The notes: generated by a model from the letters alone, not told the origin. 64,000 bases of DNA from Sphaerotilus hippei (GCF_003201595.1 NZ_QJJS01000018.1:34940-98939); one strand, 5' to 3'. Numbered from the stretch's first letter, positions 8,274-18,153 are shown. Numbers and translations are program-made.

Positions 8274-9193
8274 TCCTGCGCCCCCGGCTCAACTGGTGGC
8301 GCATGCTGCTGGTCTGGCGCGGCTCCATCCTCAAGCGCATCGCCCCGCAGCTGCTGTTCGTGGCGGCCCTGTCGGCGCTGGTGGTGCGCTTCCACGGCGA
8401 GCTGCTGCACTGGAAGGTGACGCTCACCGCCGTGCCGTTCTCGCTCGTCGGCGTGGCGCTGGCCATCTTCCTGGGCTTTCGCAACAGCGCCAGCTACGAC
8501 CGCTACTGGGAGGCGCGCCGGCTGTGGGGGCGCCTGCTGACCGACAGCCGCACGCTGACCCGCCAGGCCCTCACCTTCGTGGCCGGCGCCGACCGCGACC
8601 CCGACCTGGTGCGGCCCTTCGTGCTCGGCCTGGCCGCCTTCGTGCACGCGGTGCGCCACCGCCTGCGCGGCAGTCCGGCCCGTGCCGACCTGCAGCGCCT
8701 GCTGCCCGCCGAGGTGCTGGCCCAGGTCGGCGACGCCCGCCACCCGCCGATGCAGATCCTGCTGTGGCTGGCGCACTGGCTGCGCCAGCAGCGCGAGAGC
8801 GGCCGGCTCGACCCGCTGCTGGCCGTCGAGATGGACCGCGGCCTGACCGGCCTGAACGACGCGCTGGGCGGCTGCGAGCGCATCGCCCACACGCCGCTGC
8901 CCTTCACCTACTCGGTCATCCTGCACCGCACCGTCTACCTCTACTGCATGATGCTGCCCTTCGGGCTGCTCGACGCCATCGGCGTGATGACCCCACTGAT
9001 GGTCACCTTCGTGGCCTACACCTTCTTCTCGGTCGAGGCGCTGGGCGAGGAGATCGAGGAGCCCTTCGGCCTCGAACCCAACGACCTGGCGCTCGACGCG
9101 ATGGCCATCGGCATCGAGATCTCGGTGCGCGAGCTGCTGGGCGACGTCGACCTGCCGGTGGCCCCGGTGCCGGTGGACTTCATCCTGACCTGA
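8270..9193 (+). CDS. bestrophin-like (UPF0187) membrane channel protein
   Basis: The 307-residue product begins MILRPRLNWWRMLLVWRGSI and shows the bestrophin family pattern: two N-terminal hydrophobic segments (QLLFVAALSALVV and LVGVALAIFLGFRNSASYDRYWEARRLWG), the conserved RNSASYDRYWE stretch, a middle helical cytoplasmic part, and PFTYSVILHRTVYLYCMMLPF before the last membrane segments. The acidic tail (ALGEEIEEPFGLEPNDLALD) matches the C-terminal family motif. Bacterial bestrophins form pentameric ion channels (a Klebsiella homologue conducts sodium); the ion here is not predictable. The start overlaps the yigZ stop by the ATGA arrangement. Confidence 0.9.
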   Translation: MILRPRLNWWRMLLVWRGSILKRIAPQLLFVAALSALVVRFHGELLHWKVTLTAVPFSLVGVALAIFLGFRNSASYDRYWEARRLWGRLLTDSRTLTRQALTFVAGADRDPDLVRPFVLGLAAFVHAVRHRLRGSPARADLQRLLPAEVLAQVGDARHPPMQILLWLAHWLRQQRESGRLDPLLAVEMDRGLTGLNDALGGCERIAHTPLPFTYSVILHRTVYLYCMMLPFGLLDAIGVMTPLMVTFVAYTFFSVEALGEEIEEPFGLEPNDLALDAMAIGIEISVRELLGDVDLPVAPVPVDFILT

Positions 9194-9275
9194 GCGCGGC
9201 CGCCGCGGCCCGGCGGCTCCGGGCGCCTTCGAGCCGAGGCACCGGGTCCGCACCTGCACGGCAGGACCTCGTGTC

Positions 9276-9329
9276 TGAATCGGCTTTGAATCGCAATGTC
9301 GCAGCGGATTGGCGGGTGAATCGATTCAA
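9276..9329 (+). promoter_or_regulatory. TGAATCG repeats and palindrome upstream of the photolyase operon
   Basis: TGAATCG occurs at 9276-9282, 9287-9293 and 9317-9323, spaced 11 and 30 bases apart, and the last copy is part of the perfect 12-base palindrome TGAATCGATTCA (9317-9328). TTGAATCG at 9286 and CGATTCAA at 9322 also form an inverted pair. The cluster lies 155-210 bases upstream of the flavoprotein start in the 290-base gap 9194-9483, where it stands out as A+T-richer. A regulator binding region is inferred; no regulator gene is adjacent. Confidence 0.35.
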
Positions 9330-9483
9330 TGCGGTGTCATGGCCGAGTTTCCACTATGGTTTGCGACCATGAATGGAGTGCAGCGATGACCGGATGCCGT
9401 GTGTCGAGATCGATCAGGGGCGGGGCTGGAGGCGGGCGTGCCGGTGCGGGCGCCGCTTGCCTGGCGTCGGCCGGGAGGGCGTG

Positions 9484-10500
9484 ATGCGGGTGGCCATCGT
9501 CGGGGCGGGCGTGGCGGGAGCGGCCTGCGCCGCCGCCCTGGGGCAGGCCGGCTGGACGCCGACGCTCTTGGACAAGTCACGCGGGATCGGCGGGCGGCTG
9601 TGCACCCGGCGGGCCTCTTGGACCGACGCCGCAGGCGCCCGGCACGACAGCGTGTTCGACCATGGCGCGCAGTACTTTACCGCCCGCGATCCCCGTTTTG
9701 CCGCCTGCCTCGAGCGGGGCCGGCGCGAGGGCTGGGTCGCGCCGTGGCCGCTGCGGGTGCGGGCGGCCGATGGCTCGGCTGTGCTCGAGGCCGCCGACGC
9801 GCAGGTGGCCGTGCCCGGCATGCCGGCGCTGGTGCGGGCGCTGGCCGACGGGGTGCCGGTGCAGCTCGGGCAGGCCGTGACGGCGCTGGAGCGGCGGGCG
9901 GGCGGCTGGGCCCTGCACCTCGGGCCGGACGAGCCGGTCGCCGACGGCTTCGACGCGGTGGTGGTGGCCGTGCCGCCGTGGCAGGCGGTGCCGCTGGTGC
10001 AGCCGGTGCGGGCCGACTGGGCGCGCCAGCTCGCGGCGATCGACCTGCAGCCCTGCTGGACGCTGATGGCCGTGGCGCAGGACCCCGGCGGCGAGGCCGC
10101 GCCCTGGGAGGTCGTGCGGCCGGCCCGGGGGCCGCTGAGCTGGATCGCCCGCAACGACCGCAAGCCGGGGCGCACGGTCGTGCCGGGCCAGGTGCACTGG
10201 GTGGCCCAGGCCGATCCGGTCTGGAGCCGGCAGCACCTCGAGCACGATGCGGCCACCGTCGAGGCCCTGCTGCTGCAGGCGCTGGCTGATCAGGTCGGCG
10301 GCACGTCGCCGGTGGTCTGGCTGCACCGGACGGTGCACCGCTGGCGCTACGCGCTGGCGCCCCGCCGGCCGGCCGGCTCGCCACCGGCCTGGTGGGACGG
10401 GCGCAGCGGGCTGGGCGTGTGCGGCGACGGCCTGGGCGGCCCGCGCGTGGAGGCCGCCTTCCTGTCCGGCCAGGCGATGGCCGAGGCGATGCTGCGCTGA
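9484..10500 (+). CDS. renalase-like FAD/NAD(P)-binding oxidoreductase
   Basis: The 338-residue product opens with a dinucleotide-binding motif VAIVGAGVAGAACAAALGQAGW followed by LLDKSRGIGGRLCTRR, and HGAQYFTARDPRF, as in the renalase/amine-oxidase-like flavoproteins. The C-terminal GLGVCGDGLGGPRVEAAFLSGQAMAEAML is the second FAD contact. The start at 9484 has a GGGAGGG ribosome binding site; a GTG three bases earlier is possible. Bacterial renalases oxidise isomers of NAD(P)H, but many relatives are untested, so the substrate is open. The DUF2256 gene follows after 7 bases and then the photolyase-like gene, forming an apparent three-gene operon of flavoproteins. Confidence 0.82.
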   Translation: MRVAIVGAGVAGAACAAALGQAGWTPTLLDKSRGIGGRLCTRRASWTDAAGARHDSVFDHGAQYFTARDPRFAACLERGRREGWVAPWPLRVRAADGSAVLEAADAQVAVPGMPALVRALADGVPVQLGQAVTALERRAGGWALHLGPDEPVADGFDAVVVAVPPWQAVPLVQPVRADWARQLAAIDLQPCWTLMAVAQDPGGEAAPWEVVRPARGPLSWIARNDRKPGRTVVPGQVHWVAQADPVWSRQHLEHDAATVEALLLQALADQVGGTSPVVWLHRTVHRWRYALAPRRPAGSPPAWWDGRSGLGVCGDGLGGPRVEAAFLSGQAMAEAMLR

Positions 10501-10507
10501 GGTCGAC

Positions 10508-10693
10508 ATGAGCCGTGCGACCGGATTCAAGGGCAACAAGGCCGAGCTGCCCAGCAAACCCTGCGCGACCTGCGGCCGCCCGATGAGCTGGCGCCGTCGC
10601 TGGGCGCGGGTCTGGGACGAGGTGCGCCACTGCTCCGAGGCCTGCCGCCGCCAGCGGGGCGGATCGGCCCCTGGCGCGGGGGCGCGACCATGA
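10508..10693 (+). CDS. DUF2256 family small cysteine-containing protein
   Basis: This 61-residue basic protein has the DUF2256 pattern KPCATCGRPMSWRRRWARVWDEVRHCSEACRR. The CxxC at 23-26 and a later C-x3-C suggest a small zinc ribbon, though metal binding is inferred. In my knowledge of the family it is often encoded beside photolyase/cryptochrome genes, as here. Its stop overlaps the start of the photolyase-like gene (ATGA at 10690-10693), so the two are probably translationally coupled. No biochemical function is established. Confidence 0.85.
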   Translation: MSRATGFKGNKAELPSKPCATCGRPMSWRRRWARVWDEVRHCSEACRRQRGGSAPGAGARP

Positions 10694-12150
10694 CGCCGGG
10701 CACGCCGGACAGGGGGCTGGGCATGGGGACGCTGGACATGGGCATGTCGGTGCGACTGGAGTCGCTGCGGCATTTCGAGCCGCGCCGGGATGCGGCCTGG
10801 CAGCGGCTGCGGGCCGTGCAGCCCGCCGCGTATGCCCGCAGCCGCAACCACCTCGACGGGGCGGCCACCGGCCTGTCGCCCTACATCACCCATGGGGTGC
10901 TGAGCCTGCCCGAGGTGCTCGGGGCCGTGCTGGCCGGGCCGGGTGACGCCGCGCGCCTGGAGGTGCAGCACAAGCTGGTCTACGAGCTGGGCTGGCGGGC
11001 GTATTTCCAGCACGTGCGGGCCCGGCGCGGGGAGGCCATCCTGCAGTCGCTCCACCCCGGCCTGCTGCCCGATGAGGCCTATGCCCCGCAGGTGCCCGAC
11101 GACGTGCGGCAGGCGCGCACCGGCGTGCCGGTGATCGACCAGGCGGTGCGCTCGCTCTACGCCTGCGGCCACCTGCACAACCACGCCCGCCTGTGGCTGG
11201 CCAGCTACCTGGTGCACCTGCGCAAGGTGCACTGGCGTGCGGGCGCGGACTGGCTGATCGGCCACCTGCTCGATGGCGACGTCGCCAGCAACCACCTCAG
11301 CTGGCAGTGGGTGGCGGCCACCGGCAGCCACAAGCCTTATCTGTTCAACGCCGACAACGTGGCCCGTTTCGCGCCGCCGTCGTGGCACAGCCCCGGCACG
11401 CCCCTCGACACCGACTACGCCACGCTGGAGGCGGTGGCCCGCGACCGGGCCGCCATGCCGGTCGTGGCGCCGACGGACGATGGCGTGATCGAGCCGCCCT
11501 GTTCCCGGCGGCCACCGCCGCAGGCCGGTTTCACCGCGCTGGCCGACGCCCCGGACCGGCTGGCGGGCGATCTGGCCGGACGGGACGTCTGGCTGGTCCA
11601 TCCGTGGTCGCTGGGTCGCCGCCCCGAGGCGCTGCCGGCGCAGGCGGTGCCCGTGGGCGCGGTCATCGACGAGCTGCACCCGCAGGCCTGGCGCGATGCC
11701 CGCTGGGCTTTCGTGGCCGGCCTGATGGAGGAGCTGGGCGCCGCCCGCTGGCACGGATCGGCCGCCGACTGGTCGGCGGCGCTGCGCACGGCCCGCTCGG
11801 TGCACCTGGTCGACGACCTGCACCTGGGGCCTGCCGTGCAGGCGCTGCTGCCGCCCGGACCCGGCGCGCCGGCGTGGTTCCGCCACGATCCGCCGGCGCT
11901 GTTCGCGCCGGTGTCCGCCGATTGCGCCTCGTTCTCGAAGTGGTGGGCGGCCGCCACGCGCGGACTGCAGCACGCGGCGCAGCTGCCCGGGCTGGCCGCC
12001 ACCTTCTGCGCCCACGCGGGCGGGCCGAACGTCGACACCACGCTGGCGCTGCCGTTCGATCAGGTCGACGGGCCCATCGGCAGCGGCCGGGCCACCTGGG
12101 CGGCCGATCCGCTCACCGACCGACCCGGTTCACGCCTGCGCCATCGCTGA
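10690..12150 (+). CDS. photolyase/cryptochrome-like FAD-binding protein with reversed domain order
   Basis: The 486-residue product has the photolyase FAD-binding helical domain at its N-terminal end (about 45-230): GLSPYITHGVLS, ELGWRAYFQH, RTGVPVIDQAVRSLYACGHLHNHARLWLASYLVH and ASNHLSWQWVAATGSHKPYLFN correspond to the LSP, TG-P-IDA-MR, MHNR-RM and ASN-WQW-G motifs of photolyases. The usual N-terminal alpha/beta antenna domain is missing there. Instead residues about 295-440 (DVWLVHPWSLG, VGAVIDELHPQAWRDARWAFVAGLMEELG, VHLVDDLHLG) resemble that alpha/beta domain, as if moved to the C-terminus. Light-dependent DNA repair or photoreception is inferred. Start alternatives lie at 10744 (MSVRLESLRHF). 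It is convergent with metG, seven bases apart. Confidence 0.8.
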   Translation: MTPGTPDRGLGMGTLDMGMSVRLESLRHFEPRRDAAWQRLRAVQPAAYARSRNHLDGAATGLSPYITHGVLSLPEVLGAVLAGPGDAARLEVQHKLVYELGWRAYFQHVRARRGEAILQSLHPGLLPDEAYAPQVPDDVRQARTGVPVIDQAVRSLYACGHLHNHARLWLASYLVHLRKVHWRAGADWLIGHLLDGDVASNHLSWQWVAATGSHKPYLFNADNVARFAPPSWHSPGTPLDTDYATLEAVARDRAAMPVVAPTDDGVIEPPCSRRPPPQAGFTALADAPDRLAGDLAGRDVWLVHPWSLGRRPEALPAQAVPVGAVIDELHPQAWRDARWAFVAGLMEELGAARWHGSAADWSAALRTARSVHLVDDLHLGPAVQALLPPGPGAPAWFRHDPPALFAPVSADCASFSKWWAAATRGLQHAAQLPGLAATFCAHAGGPNVDTTLALPFDQVDGPIGSGRATWAADPLTDRPGSRLRHR

Positions 12151-12157
12151 GGGGCGT

Positions 12158-14227
12158 TCAGCGCACCCGCATGCCGGGCTGCGCGCCGGGGAAGGGCTCG
12201 AGCACGAAGACGCCTGGGTTCTTCTTCTCGTCGGCGTCGCTGGCGGCCAGCACCATGCCTTCGCTGATGCCGAACTTCATCTTGCGCGGCGCCAGGTTGG
12301 CCACCATCACCGTCAGCTTGCCTTCGAGGTCTTCGGGCTTGTAGGCGCTCTTGATGCCGCTGAAGACATTGCGCAGCCGGCCTTCGCCGACGTCCAGCGT
12401 CAGGCGCAGCAGCTTGTCGGAGCCGTCCACATGCTCGGCCTTGACGATCCTGGCGATGCGCAGGTCGACCTGGGTGAAGTCGTCGATCTTGATCTCGGGG
12501 GCCAGCGCCTCGCCGCCGGGGATGAGCTTCTCGGGCTCGGGCGCGGCGAACAGTTCCTCCAGCAGCTTGGCATCCACGCGCTGCATCAGGTGCTGGTAGG
12601 CGCCGATGGTGTGGGCGCCCAGCGCGCGGCTGGCGCCGTGGAAGTCCAGTGGCTCGACCTGCAGGAAGGCCTCGACGTGGGCGGCCAGCGCCGGCAGCAC
12701 GGGCTTGAGGTAGATCGTCAGCAGGCGGAAGGCCTCGATGCACACCGAGCAGACGTCGTGCAGCACGGCGTCCTGGCCCTCCTTCTTGGCCAGCTCCCAG
12801 GGCTTGTTCTGGTCGACGTACTCGTTGACGCGGTCGGCCAGGGCCATGATCTCGCGCAGCACCTTGCCCAGTTCACGCGACTCGTACAGGCCGGTGATGG
12901 TGTCGCGGTGGGCGCGCAGCGTGTCGAGCAGCGTGCGGCCCTCGACGCCCAGGTCGCCGCTGAGCCGGCCGCCGAAACGCTTGGCGATGAAGCCCGCCGC
13001 GCGCGAGGCGATGTTGATGTACTTGCCCACCAGGTCGGAGTTGACGCGGGCGACGAAGTCCTCGGGGTTGAAGTCCACGTCCTCGACGTGCGAGTTCAGC
13101 TTGGCGGCGATGTAGTAGCGCAGCCACTCGGCGTTCATGCCCAGCGACAGGTACTTGAGCGGATCCAGGCCGGTGCCGCGGCTCTTGCTCATCTTCTCGC
13201 CGTTGTTGACGGTCATGAAGCCGTGCACGAAGACGTTGTTGGGCGTCTTGCGGCCACTGAACTGCAGCATCGCCGGCCAGAACAGCGTGTGGAAGTAGGT
13301 GATGTCCTTGCCGATGAAGTGGTACTGCTCGACGGCCGGGTCGGCGATGAACTGGTCGAAGCTGCGAGCCTCGCCGTACTTGGCCTTGGGGCCACCCTGG
13401 TCGAACCAGTTCTTCAGCGAGGCCAGGTAGCCGATCGGCGCGTCCAGCCAGACGTAGAAGTACTTGCCCGGCGCGTCGGGGATCTCGATGCCGAAGTAGG
13501 GCGCATCCCGGCTGATGTCCCAGTCGCCCAGGCCGCCCTGGCCGTCCTCGTCCTTGGTGAACCATTCCTTGATCTTGTTGAGCACCTCGGGCTGCAGGCG
13601 CTCGGACTCGTGCGTCCATTGCTGCAGGAAGTCGGCGCAGCGAGGGTCGCTCAGCTTGAAGAAATAGTGGTCGCTGGTGCGCAGCACCGGCGTGGCCCCG
13701 GACAGCGCCGAGTAGGGGTTCTTCAGCTCGGTGGGCGCGTAGACGGCGCCGCAGGACTCGCAGGAGTCGCCGTACTGGTCCTTGGCGCCGCACTTGGGGC
13801 ATTCGCCCTTGATGAAGCGGTCGGGCAGGAACATGCCCTTGTCGGGGTCGAAGAACTGTTCGATCGAGCGCACCTCGATCAGGCCCCGGTCGCGCAGCGC
13901 GCGGTAGATGTCCTGCGCCAGCTGGTGGTTCTCGACGCCGTCGGTCGAGTGCCAGTTGTCGAAGCTGATGTGGAAGCCGTCGAGGTATTCCTTGCGGCCC
14001 GCGGCGATGTCGGCCACGAACTGCTGCGGCGTGATGCCGGCCTTCTCGGCGGCGATCATGATCGGCGCGCCGTGCGCGTCGTCGGCGCCGACGAAGTGCA
14101 CCTGATGGCCCTGCATGCGCTGGAACCGCACCCAGATGTCGGCCTGGATGTACTCCATGATGTGGCCGATGTGGAACTTGCCGTTGGCGTAGGGCAGGGC
14201 GGTGGTGACGAAGAGCTGGCGGGTCAT
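12158..14227 (-). CDS. metG: methionyl-tRNA synthetase
   Basis: MetG charges tRNA-Met with methionine. The 689-residue product has the HIGH-type motif (FHIGHIMEY, residues 18-26), the zinc knuckle with C143, C146, C156 and C159, the KMSKS loop ([14 protein letters not shown], near 343) and a C-terminal tRNA-binding EMAP-type domain ([20 protein letters not shown] to the end). Length equals the long, dimeric bacterial form. The start [16 protein letters not shown] at 14227 is the family start; an in-frame ATG at 14239 would add four residues. It is divergent from the ferredoxin gene with 84 bases between. Confidence 0.97.
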   Translation of the reverse strand: MTRQLFVTTALPYANGKFHIGHIMEYIQADIWVRFQRMQGHQVHFVGADDAHGAPIMIAAEKAGITPQQFVADIAAGRKEYLDGFHISFDNWHSTDGVENHQLAQDIYRALRDRGLIEVRSIEQFFDPDKGMFLPDRFIKGECPKCGAKDQYGDSCESCGAVYAPTELKNPYSALSGATPVLRTSDHYFFKLSDPRCADFLQQWTHESERLQPEVLNKIKEWFTKDEDGQGGLGDWDISRDAPYFGIEIPDAPGKYFYVWLDAPIGYLASLKNWFDQGGPKAKYGEARSFDQFIADPAVEQYHFIGKDITYFHTLFWPAMLQFSGRKTPNNVFVHGFMTVNNGEKMSKSRGTGLDPLKYLSLGMNAEWLRYYIAAKLNSHVEDVDFNPEDFVARVNSDLVGKYINIASRAAGFIAKRFGGRLSGDLGVEGRTLLDTLRAHRDTITGLYESRELGKVLREIMALADRVNEYVDQNKPWELAKKEGQDAVLHDVCSVCIEAFRLLTIYLKPVLPALAAHVEAFLQVEPLDFHGASRALGAHTIGAYQHLMQRVDAKLLEELFAAPEPEKLIPGGEALAPEIKIDDFTQVDLRIARIVKAEHVDGSDKLLRLTLDVGEGRLRNVFSGIKSAYKPEDLEGKLTVMVANLAPRKMKFGISEGMVLAASDADEKKNPGVFVLEPFPGAQPGMRVR

Positions 14228-14311
14228 GTGGGGGCGCATCGGGTGGCCGGGCACGCCGGGCGGCGCGCCATGCGGCGAAGCCGTCGATTTTAGGGCGGCT
14301 ACGATCGTGGC

Positions 14312-14611
14312 ATGGACGCTTTTCCCTCGAGCTGGCCGGTGCGGTTGCTGCCGCTGGACGTGCAATGGGCCGCCCCGGCCGATCAGACCCTGCTGGCCAG
14401 CGCGCAGGCGGCGGGCCTGGTGCTGCCCAGTTCCTGCCGCAACGGCACCTGTCGCGCCTGTCGCTGCCGGCTGCTCGAGGGCCGGGTGCACTACACCGTC
14501 GACTGGCCCGGGCTGAGCGCCGAGGAGCATGCGGACGGCGACGTGCTGCCCTGCGTGGCCCGGCCCGGCAGCGCCGTCGTGCTGCAGGTGCCCGGCGCCC
14601 GGCGGCGCTGA
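14312..14611 (+). CDS. plant-type [2Fe-2S] ferredoxin
   Basis: The 99-residue protein has the cluster ligands C42, C47, C50 and C81 in the C-x4-C-x2-C...C arrangement ([10 protein letters not shown], then LPC) of plant-type ferredoxins. It would be a small cytoplasmic electron carrier. The C-terminal part is short and ends in basic residues. The partner is not evident: it stands alone, divergent from metG. Similar small ferredoxins occur beside metG or apbC in related genomes, as I recall, but no specific function follows from that. Confidence 0.88.
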   Translation: MDAFPSSWPVRLLPLDVQWAAPADQTLLASAQAAGLVLPSSCRNGTCRACRCRLLEGRVHYTVDWPGLSAEEHADGDVLPCVARPGSAVVLQVPGARRR

Positions 14612-14742
14612 CCCGGCGGCGCGCAGCGGACCCGATGAACGGGGCCGGACCCCGTGCTGTTCCGGGGATCGCCCGCCCGGCGATCGGTGCCCAATCCCAC
14701 TCATGCCCCGGACCCGTGTCCGGCTCTCCTGGTGGTGTGTGC

Positions 14743-16614
14743 ATGTTCTTCTCCGTCCGTCGTCGTCGACTCGACCCGCTGATGTGGCGAGGCCTGCGCC
14801 ATGGCCGTCACCTGGCCCGTGGCCTGCTGAGGCGCACGCTGGTGCTCGCGGGCGTGCTGGTCCCGCTGCTGTGGCTGGTGCTGTGCCTGCCCGTGGAGGC
14901 GGGCTCGACGCCCACCCCACGCCTGCGCCTGATGATCGACGACCGCGCTGCCGTCACGCTCGACCAGGCCTTGTCGCGCCTGCGCGAGGACCGCTGGTGG
15001 CATCCGGTGGCCTCGGACCGCATCACCTGGGGCTACACCTCGGCGGCCTACTGGTTCCTGATCGACCTGCCGCCCGCCGGCCCGGCGCCGGGCGCGGCCG
15101 AGCGCCTGCTGGAGGTGGCCTATCCGGTGCTCGACCATGTCGACATGGTGCTGCTCGACGAGCAGGGCCGGGTGCTGCGCCGCCAGATCACCGGCGATGC
15201 GCTGCCCTTCGTGCAGCGCGCCGTCGCCCATCGCCATTTCCTGCTGCCGATCGATCAGCCCGCGGCCCGGCAGGTGCTGGTGCGGGTGCAGACCACCAGC
15301 TCGATGCAGTTTCCCTCGCGCCTGTGGCAGCGCAGCGAGTTCGAGGACCACAGCCAGGCCGACCTGCTCGTGCAGGGTCTCTATTTCGGCGTGATGCTGG
15401 GCATGCTGGCCTACAACCTCTTCCTGTTCTTCGGCCTGGGCGAGCGGGTCTACCTCTGGTACGTGCTCTGGGTGGCCTGCATGACGGCCTTCCTGGGCTC
15501 GCTCAACGGCCTGAGCTTCCAGTACCTGTGGCCCGAGGCGGTGGGCTGGAACGACACCGCCATCGTGTTCTTCCTGGCGCTGGCGATGGCGTTCGCCGGC
15601 CGCTTCATGATGGTCTTCATGGACCTGGGCCAGCGCCGCGGCTGGATGCTGCGGGTCATGCAGGTCTTCCAGGTGCTGACCTTCCTGTCGGCGGCGCTGG
15701 CCTTCGTGCTGCCGTATCTGCAGGCCATCGTGCTGCTGATCAGCCTGGCCATGCTCAACATCGCGGTGGCCATGGTGGTCTCGACCGCCCGTTCCCGCGA
15801 GGGCTTCGCGCCCGCCCGGGTCTTCATGATCGCCTGGGGCCTGGTCTTCCTGGGCGGCATGCTGCTGGCGCTCAACAAGTTCGGCCTGCTGCCGCGCAAC
15901 CTGGTGACCGAGAGCGGCTCGCAGATCGGCTCAGCGGTGGAGGTGGTGCTGCTGTCGCTGGGCCTGGCCGCACGCCTGAACAACGAGCGCCGGCTGCGCG
16001 AGGCGGCGCAGGCCGAGGTCATCGTCACCCAGCGTGAGGCCAACGAGCGCCTGGAGGCCCGGGTGGCCGAGCGCACCAGCGAGCTCGAGGGCCTGAACCG
16101 CCGGCTCGACGAGGTCAGCCGCACCGACGGCCTGACCGGGGTCTACAACCGCCGCCATTTCGACGAGTGCCTGCAGGCCGAGATCCGCCGCTCGATGCGC
16201 AGCCAGCGCCCGTTCGCGCTGGTGCTGCTCGACCTCGACCACTTCAAGCGGCTCAACGACGAGCATGGCCATCAGGCCGGGGACGAGTGCCTGCGCATCA
16301 CCGCGCGGCGCGCCCGTGGCGTGGCGCTGCGCCAGTCCGACGTGGTGGCCCGCTACGGCGGCGAGGAGTTCGTCATCCTGCTGCCCTGCACCGAGCTCGA
16401 CGGCGCGATGCAGGTCGCCCGGCAGCTCTGCCAGGCGCTGGCCGCCCACCCGGTGGCCTTCGAGGGCCTGCAGCTGCCGATCACGGCCAGCCTGGGCGTG
16501 TGCGGCCGCATCCCGGTCGACCTGCAGGACGGCCTGCAGATGCTGAGCGACGCCGATGCCGCGCTCTACCGGGCCAAGCGGGCCGGTCGCAACCGGGTGG
16601 AAGCCGCTTTCTAG
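14743..16614 (+). CDS. 7TM-DISM diguanylate cyclase
   Basis: The 623-residue membrane protein has an N-terminal hydrophobic segment (about 32-50), a periplasmic 7TMR-DISMED2 sensor domain (about 55-200, including [10 protein letters not shown]), seven membrane helices (about 205-400, from [22 protein letters not shown]), a coiled coil ([27 protein letters not shown]) and a GGDEF domain. The active-site motif is GGEEF at 539-543, and an RxxD inhibitory site (RQSD, 530-533) lies five residues before it. It should make cyclic di-GMP in response to an extracytoplasmic carbohydrate-like ligand and be product-inhibited. The start at 14743 precedes the conserved part; the frame is open upstream without homology. 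Confidence 0.92.
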   Translation: MFFSVRRRRLDPLMWRGLRHGRHLARGLLRRTLVLAGVLVPLLWLVLCLPVEAGSTPTPRLRLMIDDRAAVTLDQALSRLREDRWWHPVASDRITWGYTSAAYWFLIDLPPAGPAPGAAERLLEVAYPVLDHVDMVLLDEQGRVLRRQITGDALPFVQRAVAHRHFLLPIDQPAARQVLVRVQTTSSMQFPSRLWQRSEFEDHSQADLLVQGLYFGVMLGMLAYNLFLFFGLGERVYLWYVLWVACMTAFLGSLNGLSFQYLWPEAVGWNDTAIVFFLALAMAFAGRFMMVFMDLGQRRGWMLRVMQVFQVLTFLSAALAFVLPYLQAIVLLISLAMLNIAVAMVVSTARSREGFAPARVFMIAWGLVFLGGMLLALNKFGLLPRNLVTESGSQIGSAVEVVLLSLGLAARLNNERRLREAAQAEVIVTQREANERLEARVAERTSELEGLNRRLDEVSRTDGLTGVYNRRHFDECLQAEIRRSMRSQRPFALVLLDLDHFKRLNDEHGHQAGDECLRITARRARGVALRQSDVVARYGGEEFVILLPCTELDGAMQVARQLCQALAAHPVAFEGLQLPITASLGVCGRIPVDLQDGLQMLSDADAALYRAKRAGRNRVEAAF

Positions 16615-16620
16615 AGTCAG

Positions 16621-16637
16621 GCCTCCATGCCGGAGGC
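16621..16637 (+). terminator. small hairpin after the diguanylate cyclase gene
   Basis: GCCTCC and GGAGGC form a six-base stem with the loop ATGCC, starting six bases after the stop at 16614. No T run follows directly, so it may be a weak terminator or an mRNA-end structure. Confidence 0.3.
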
Positions 16638-16724
16638 GGGTTTGCCCGCTCGATGGGCCCCCTGGTGATCCGCCTACCATCGCTTCCGGAAAAAAAGAAC
16701 GATCGTGCTTTTCAAGGAGACGAG

Positions 16725-18131
16725 ATGCCCCGTACCACTCCCCATCGCCCTTTCCGGCTGGCCCTGCTGGCCGCGGCCACGCTGCTGGGCGCCTGCGGCG
16801 GAGGCCGCGAGGACGACGATGCGCCGCCGGCGCGCGCCACGATCGTGATCGCCCAGCAGGTGGGCCAGGCGACCCGCGCGCAGATCGACGCGGGCACCAG
16901 CGCCTCGGGCGCGCAGGCGCTCACCGGTGCGGCGCGCTGCGACGTCACCGTGCGCTACGTCCACTACATCACCCGCGACCCGCTCGGGGCGCCGACCACC
17001 GCTTCGGCGGGCGTGCTGGTGCCCACCGGCAGCGACGGCGCCTGCACCGGCGAGCGGCCGGTCGTGCTCTATGCCCACGGCACCAGCACCTCCCGTTCGA
17101 AGAACATGGCCGCCGTCAGCACCGACGGCGAGGCCGCGCTGGTGATGGCGATGTATGCGGCGCAGGGTTTCATCGTCGTGGCCCCCAACTACCAGGGCTA
17201 CGAGCGTTCGTCGCTGACCTACCACCCCTACCTGAACGCCGAGGCGCAGGCGCTGGACATGGTCGACGCGCTGCGGGCGGCCAAGGCCCACATCACGGAC
17301 TCCGGCTCGACGACGCAGGCCTCGTCGAAGCTGCTGCTGACCGGGTATTCGCAGGGCGGCCACGTGGCGATGGCCACGCACAAGGTCATCGAGCGTGACC
17401 ATGCCGGCGAGTTCACGGTGACGGCCACCGCCGCCTTGTCCGGCCCCTACAACCTGGTGGGCATGAACGACGCCGTCACGGCCACCGGCGGCACGGTCAA
17501 CGCGGGGGCCACGCTGTTCGCGCCGCTGCTGCTGACCAGCTACCAGCGCGCCTACGGCGGCATGTACGGCCAGCCGACCGACGCCTACCAGAGCCCCTGG
17601 GCCACGACGATCGAGGGGCTGCTGCCGTCCGACGACAGCGTCAGCACGCTGATCGCCGCCGGCAAGCTGCCGGCCGACCCGACCTTCACGGCGCTGTGGG
17701 GCAGCGGCGGCCTGCTGACCGATGGTTTCCGCGCGGCTTATGCCGGCTCCGCCTTCCGCCGCGCGCTGCAGGCCAACACGCTGCTGGGCTGGACGCCGCG
17801 CCGGCCGATGGCCCTGTGCGGCGGTGCCGGCGACCCGAGCGTGTTCTGGGCGCTCAACGCGCCGGCGGTCCAGGCCGACTTCGCCACCCGCGGCGTCAGC
17901 GTGCCGGCCTGGGACCTCGAGTCCGCCCCCGCCACCAGCGACGCGACCCATCCGGTCTATGCCGGCTTCGCGCAGGCCAAGGCGGCCACCGCCGCGGCGG
18001 CCGTCGCCGCCGGAGCCACCGACGGCGGGCAGGCTGCCGTGCGGTCGGCCTACCACGGCACGCTGGTGCCGCCGTTCTGCAACGCGCTGGCGCGCGGCTA
18101 CTTCCAGCAGGTGCTGGCCGCGGGCCTGTGA
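16725..18131 (+). CDS. secreted lipoprotein lipase/esterase (alpha/beta hydrolase)
   Basis: The 468-residue product begins with a lipoprotein signal (LLAAATLLGACGGG, lipobox LGAC). The catalytic nucleophile elbow GYSQGG places the serine at residue 209; YAHGTSTSRSKN before it forms the oxyanion region, and VVAPNYQGYERS is typical of secretory lipases (LIP-type). The acid could be the aspartate in GAGDPSVF and the histidine that in YHGTLVPPF. It probably hydrolyses lipids or short esters at the outer membrane or outside. The start at 16725 has a clear AAGGAGA site. The ompW-like gene follows 22 bases later, so the two may share a transcript. Confidence 0.85.
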   Translation: MPRTTPHRPFRLALLAAATLLGACGGGREDDDAPPARATIVIAQQVGQATRAQIDAGTSASGAQALTGAARCDVTVRYVHYITRDPLGAPTTASAGVLVPTGSDGACTGERPVVLYAHGTSTSRSKNMAAVSTDGEAALVMAMYAAQGFIVVAPNYQGYERSSLTYHPYLNAEAQALDMVDALRAAKAHITDSGSTTQASSKLLLTGYSQGGHVAMATHKVIERDHAGEFTVTATAALSGPYNLVGMNDAVTATGGTVNAGATLFAPLLLTSYQRAYGGMYGQPTDAYQSPWATTIEGLLPSDDSVSTLIAAGKLPADPTFTALWGSGGLLTDGFRAAYAGSAFRRALQANTLLGWTPRRPMALCGGAGDPSVFWALNAPAVQADFATRGVSVPAWDLESAPATSDATHPVYAGFAQAKAATAAAAVAAGATDGGQAAVRSAYHGTLVPPFCNALARGYFQQVLAAGL

Positions 18132-18153
18132 CGTGATCGAGCAAGGAAAACCC

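Noticed and set aside
14365..14742. An upstream extension of the 7TM-DISM cyclase by 126 residues
   Set aside because: The extension overlaps the ferredoxin gene and has no homologous character.
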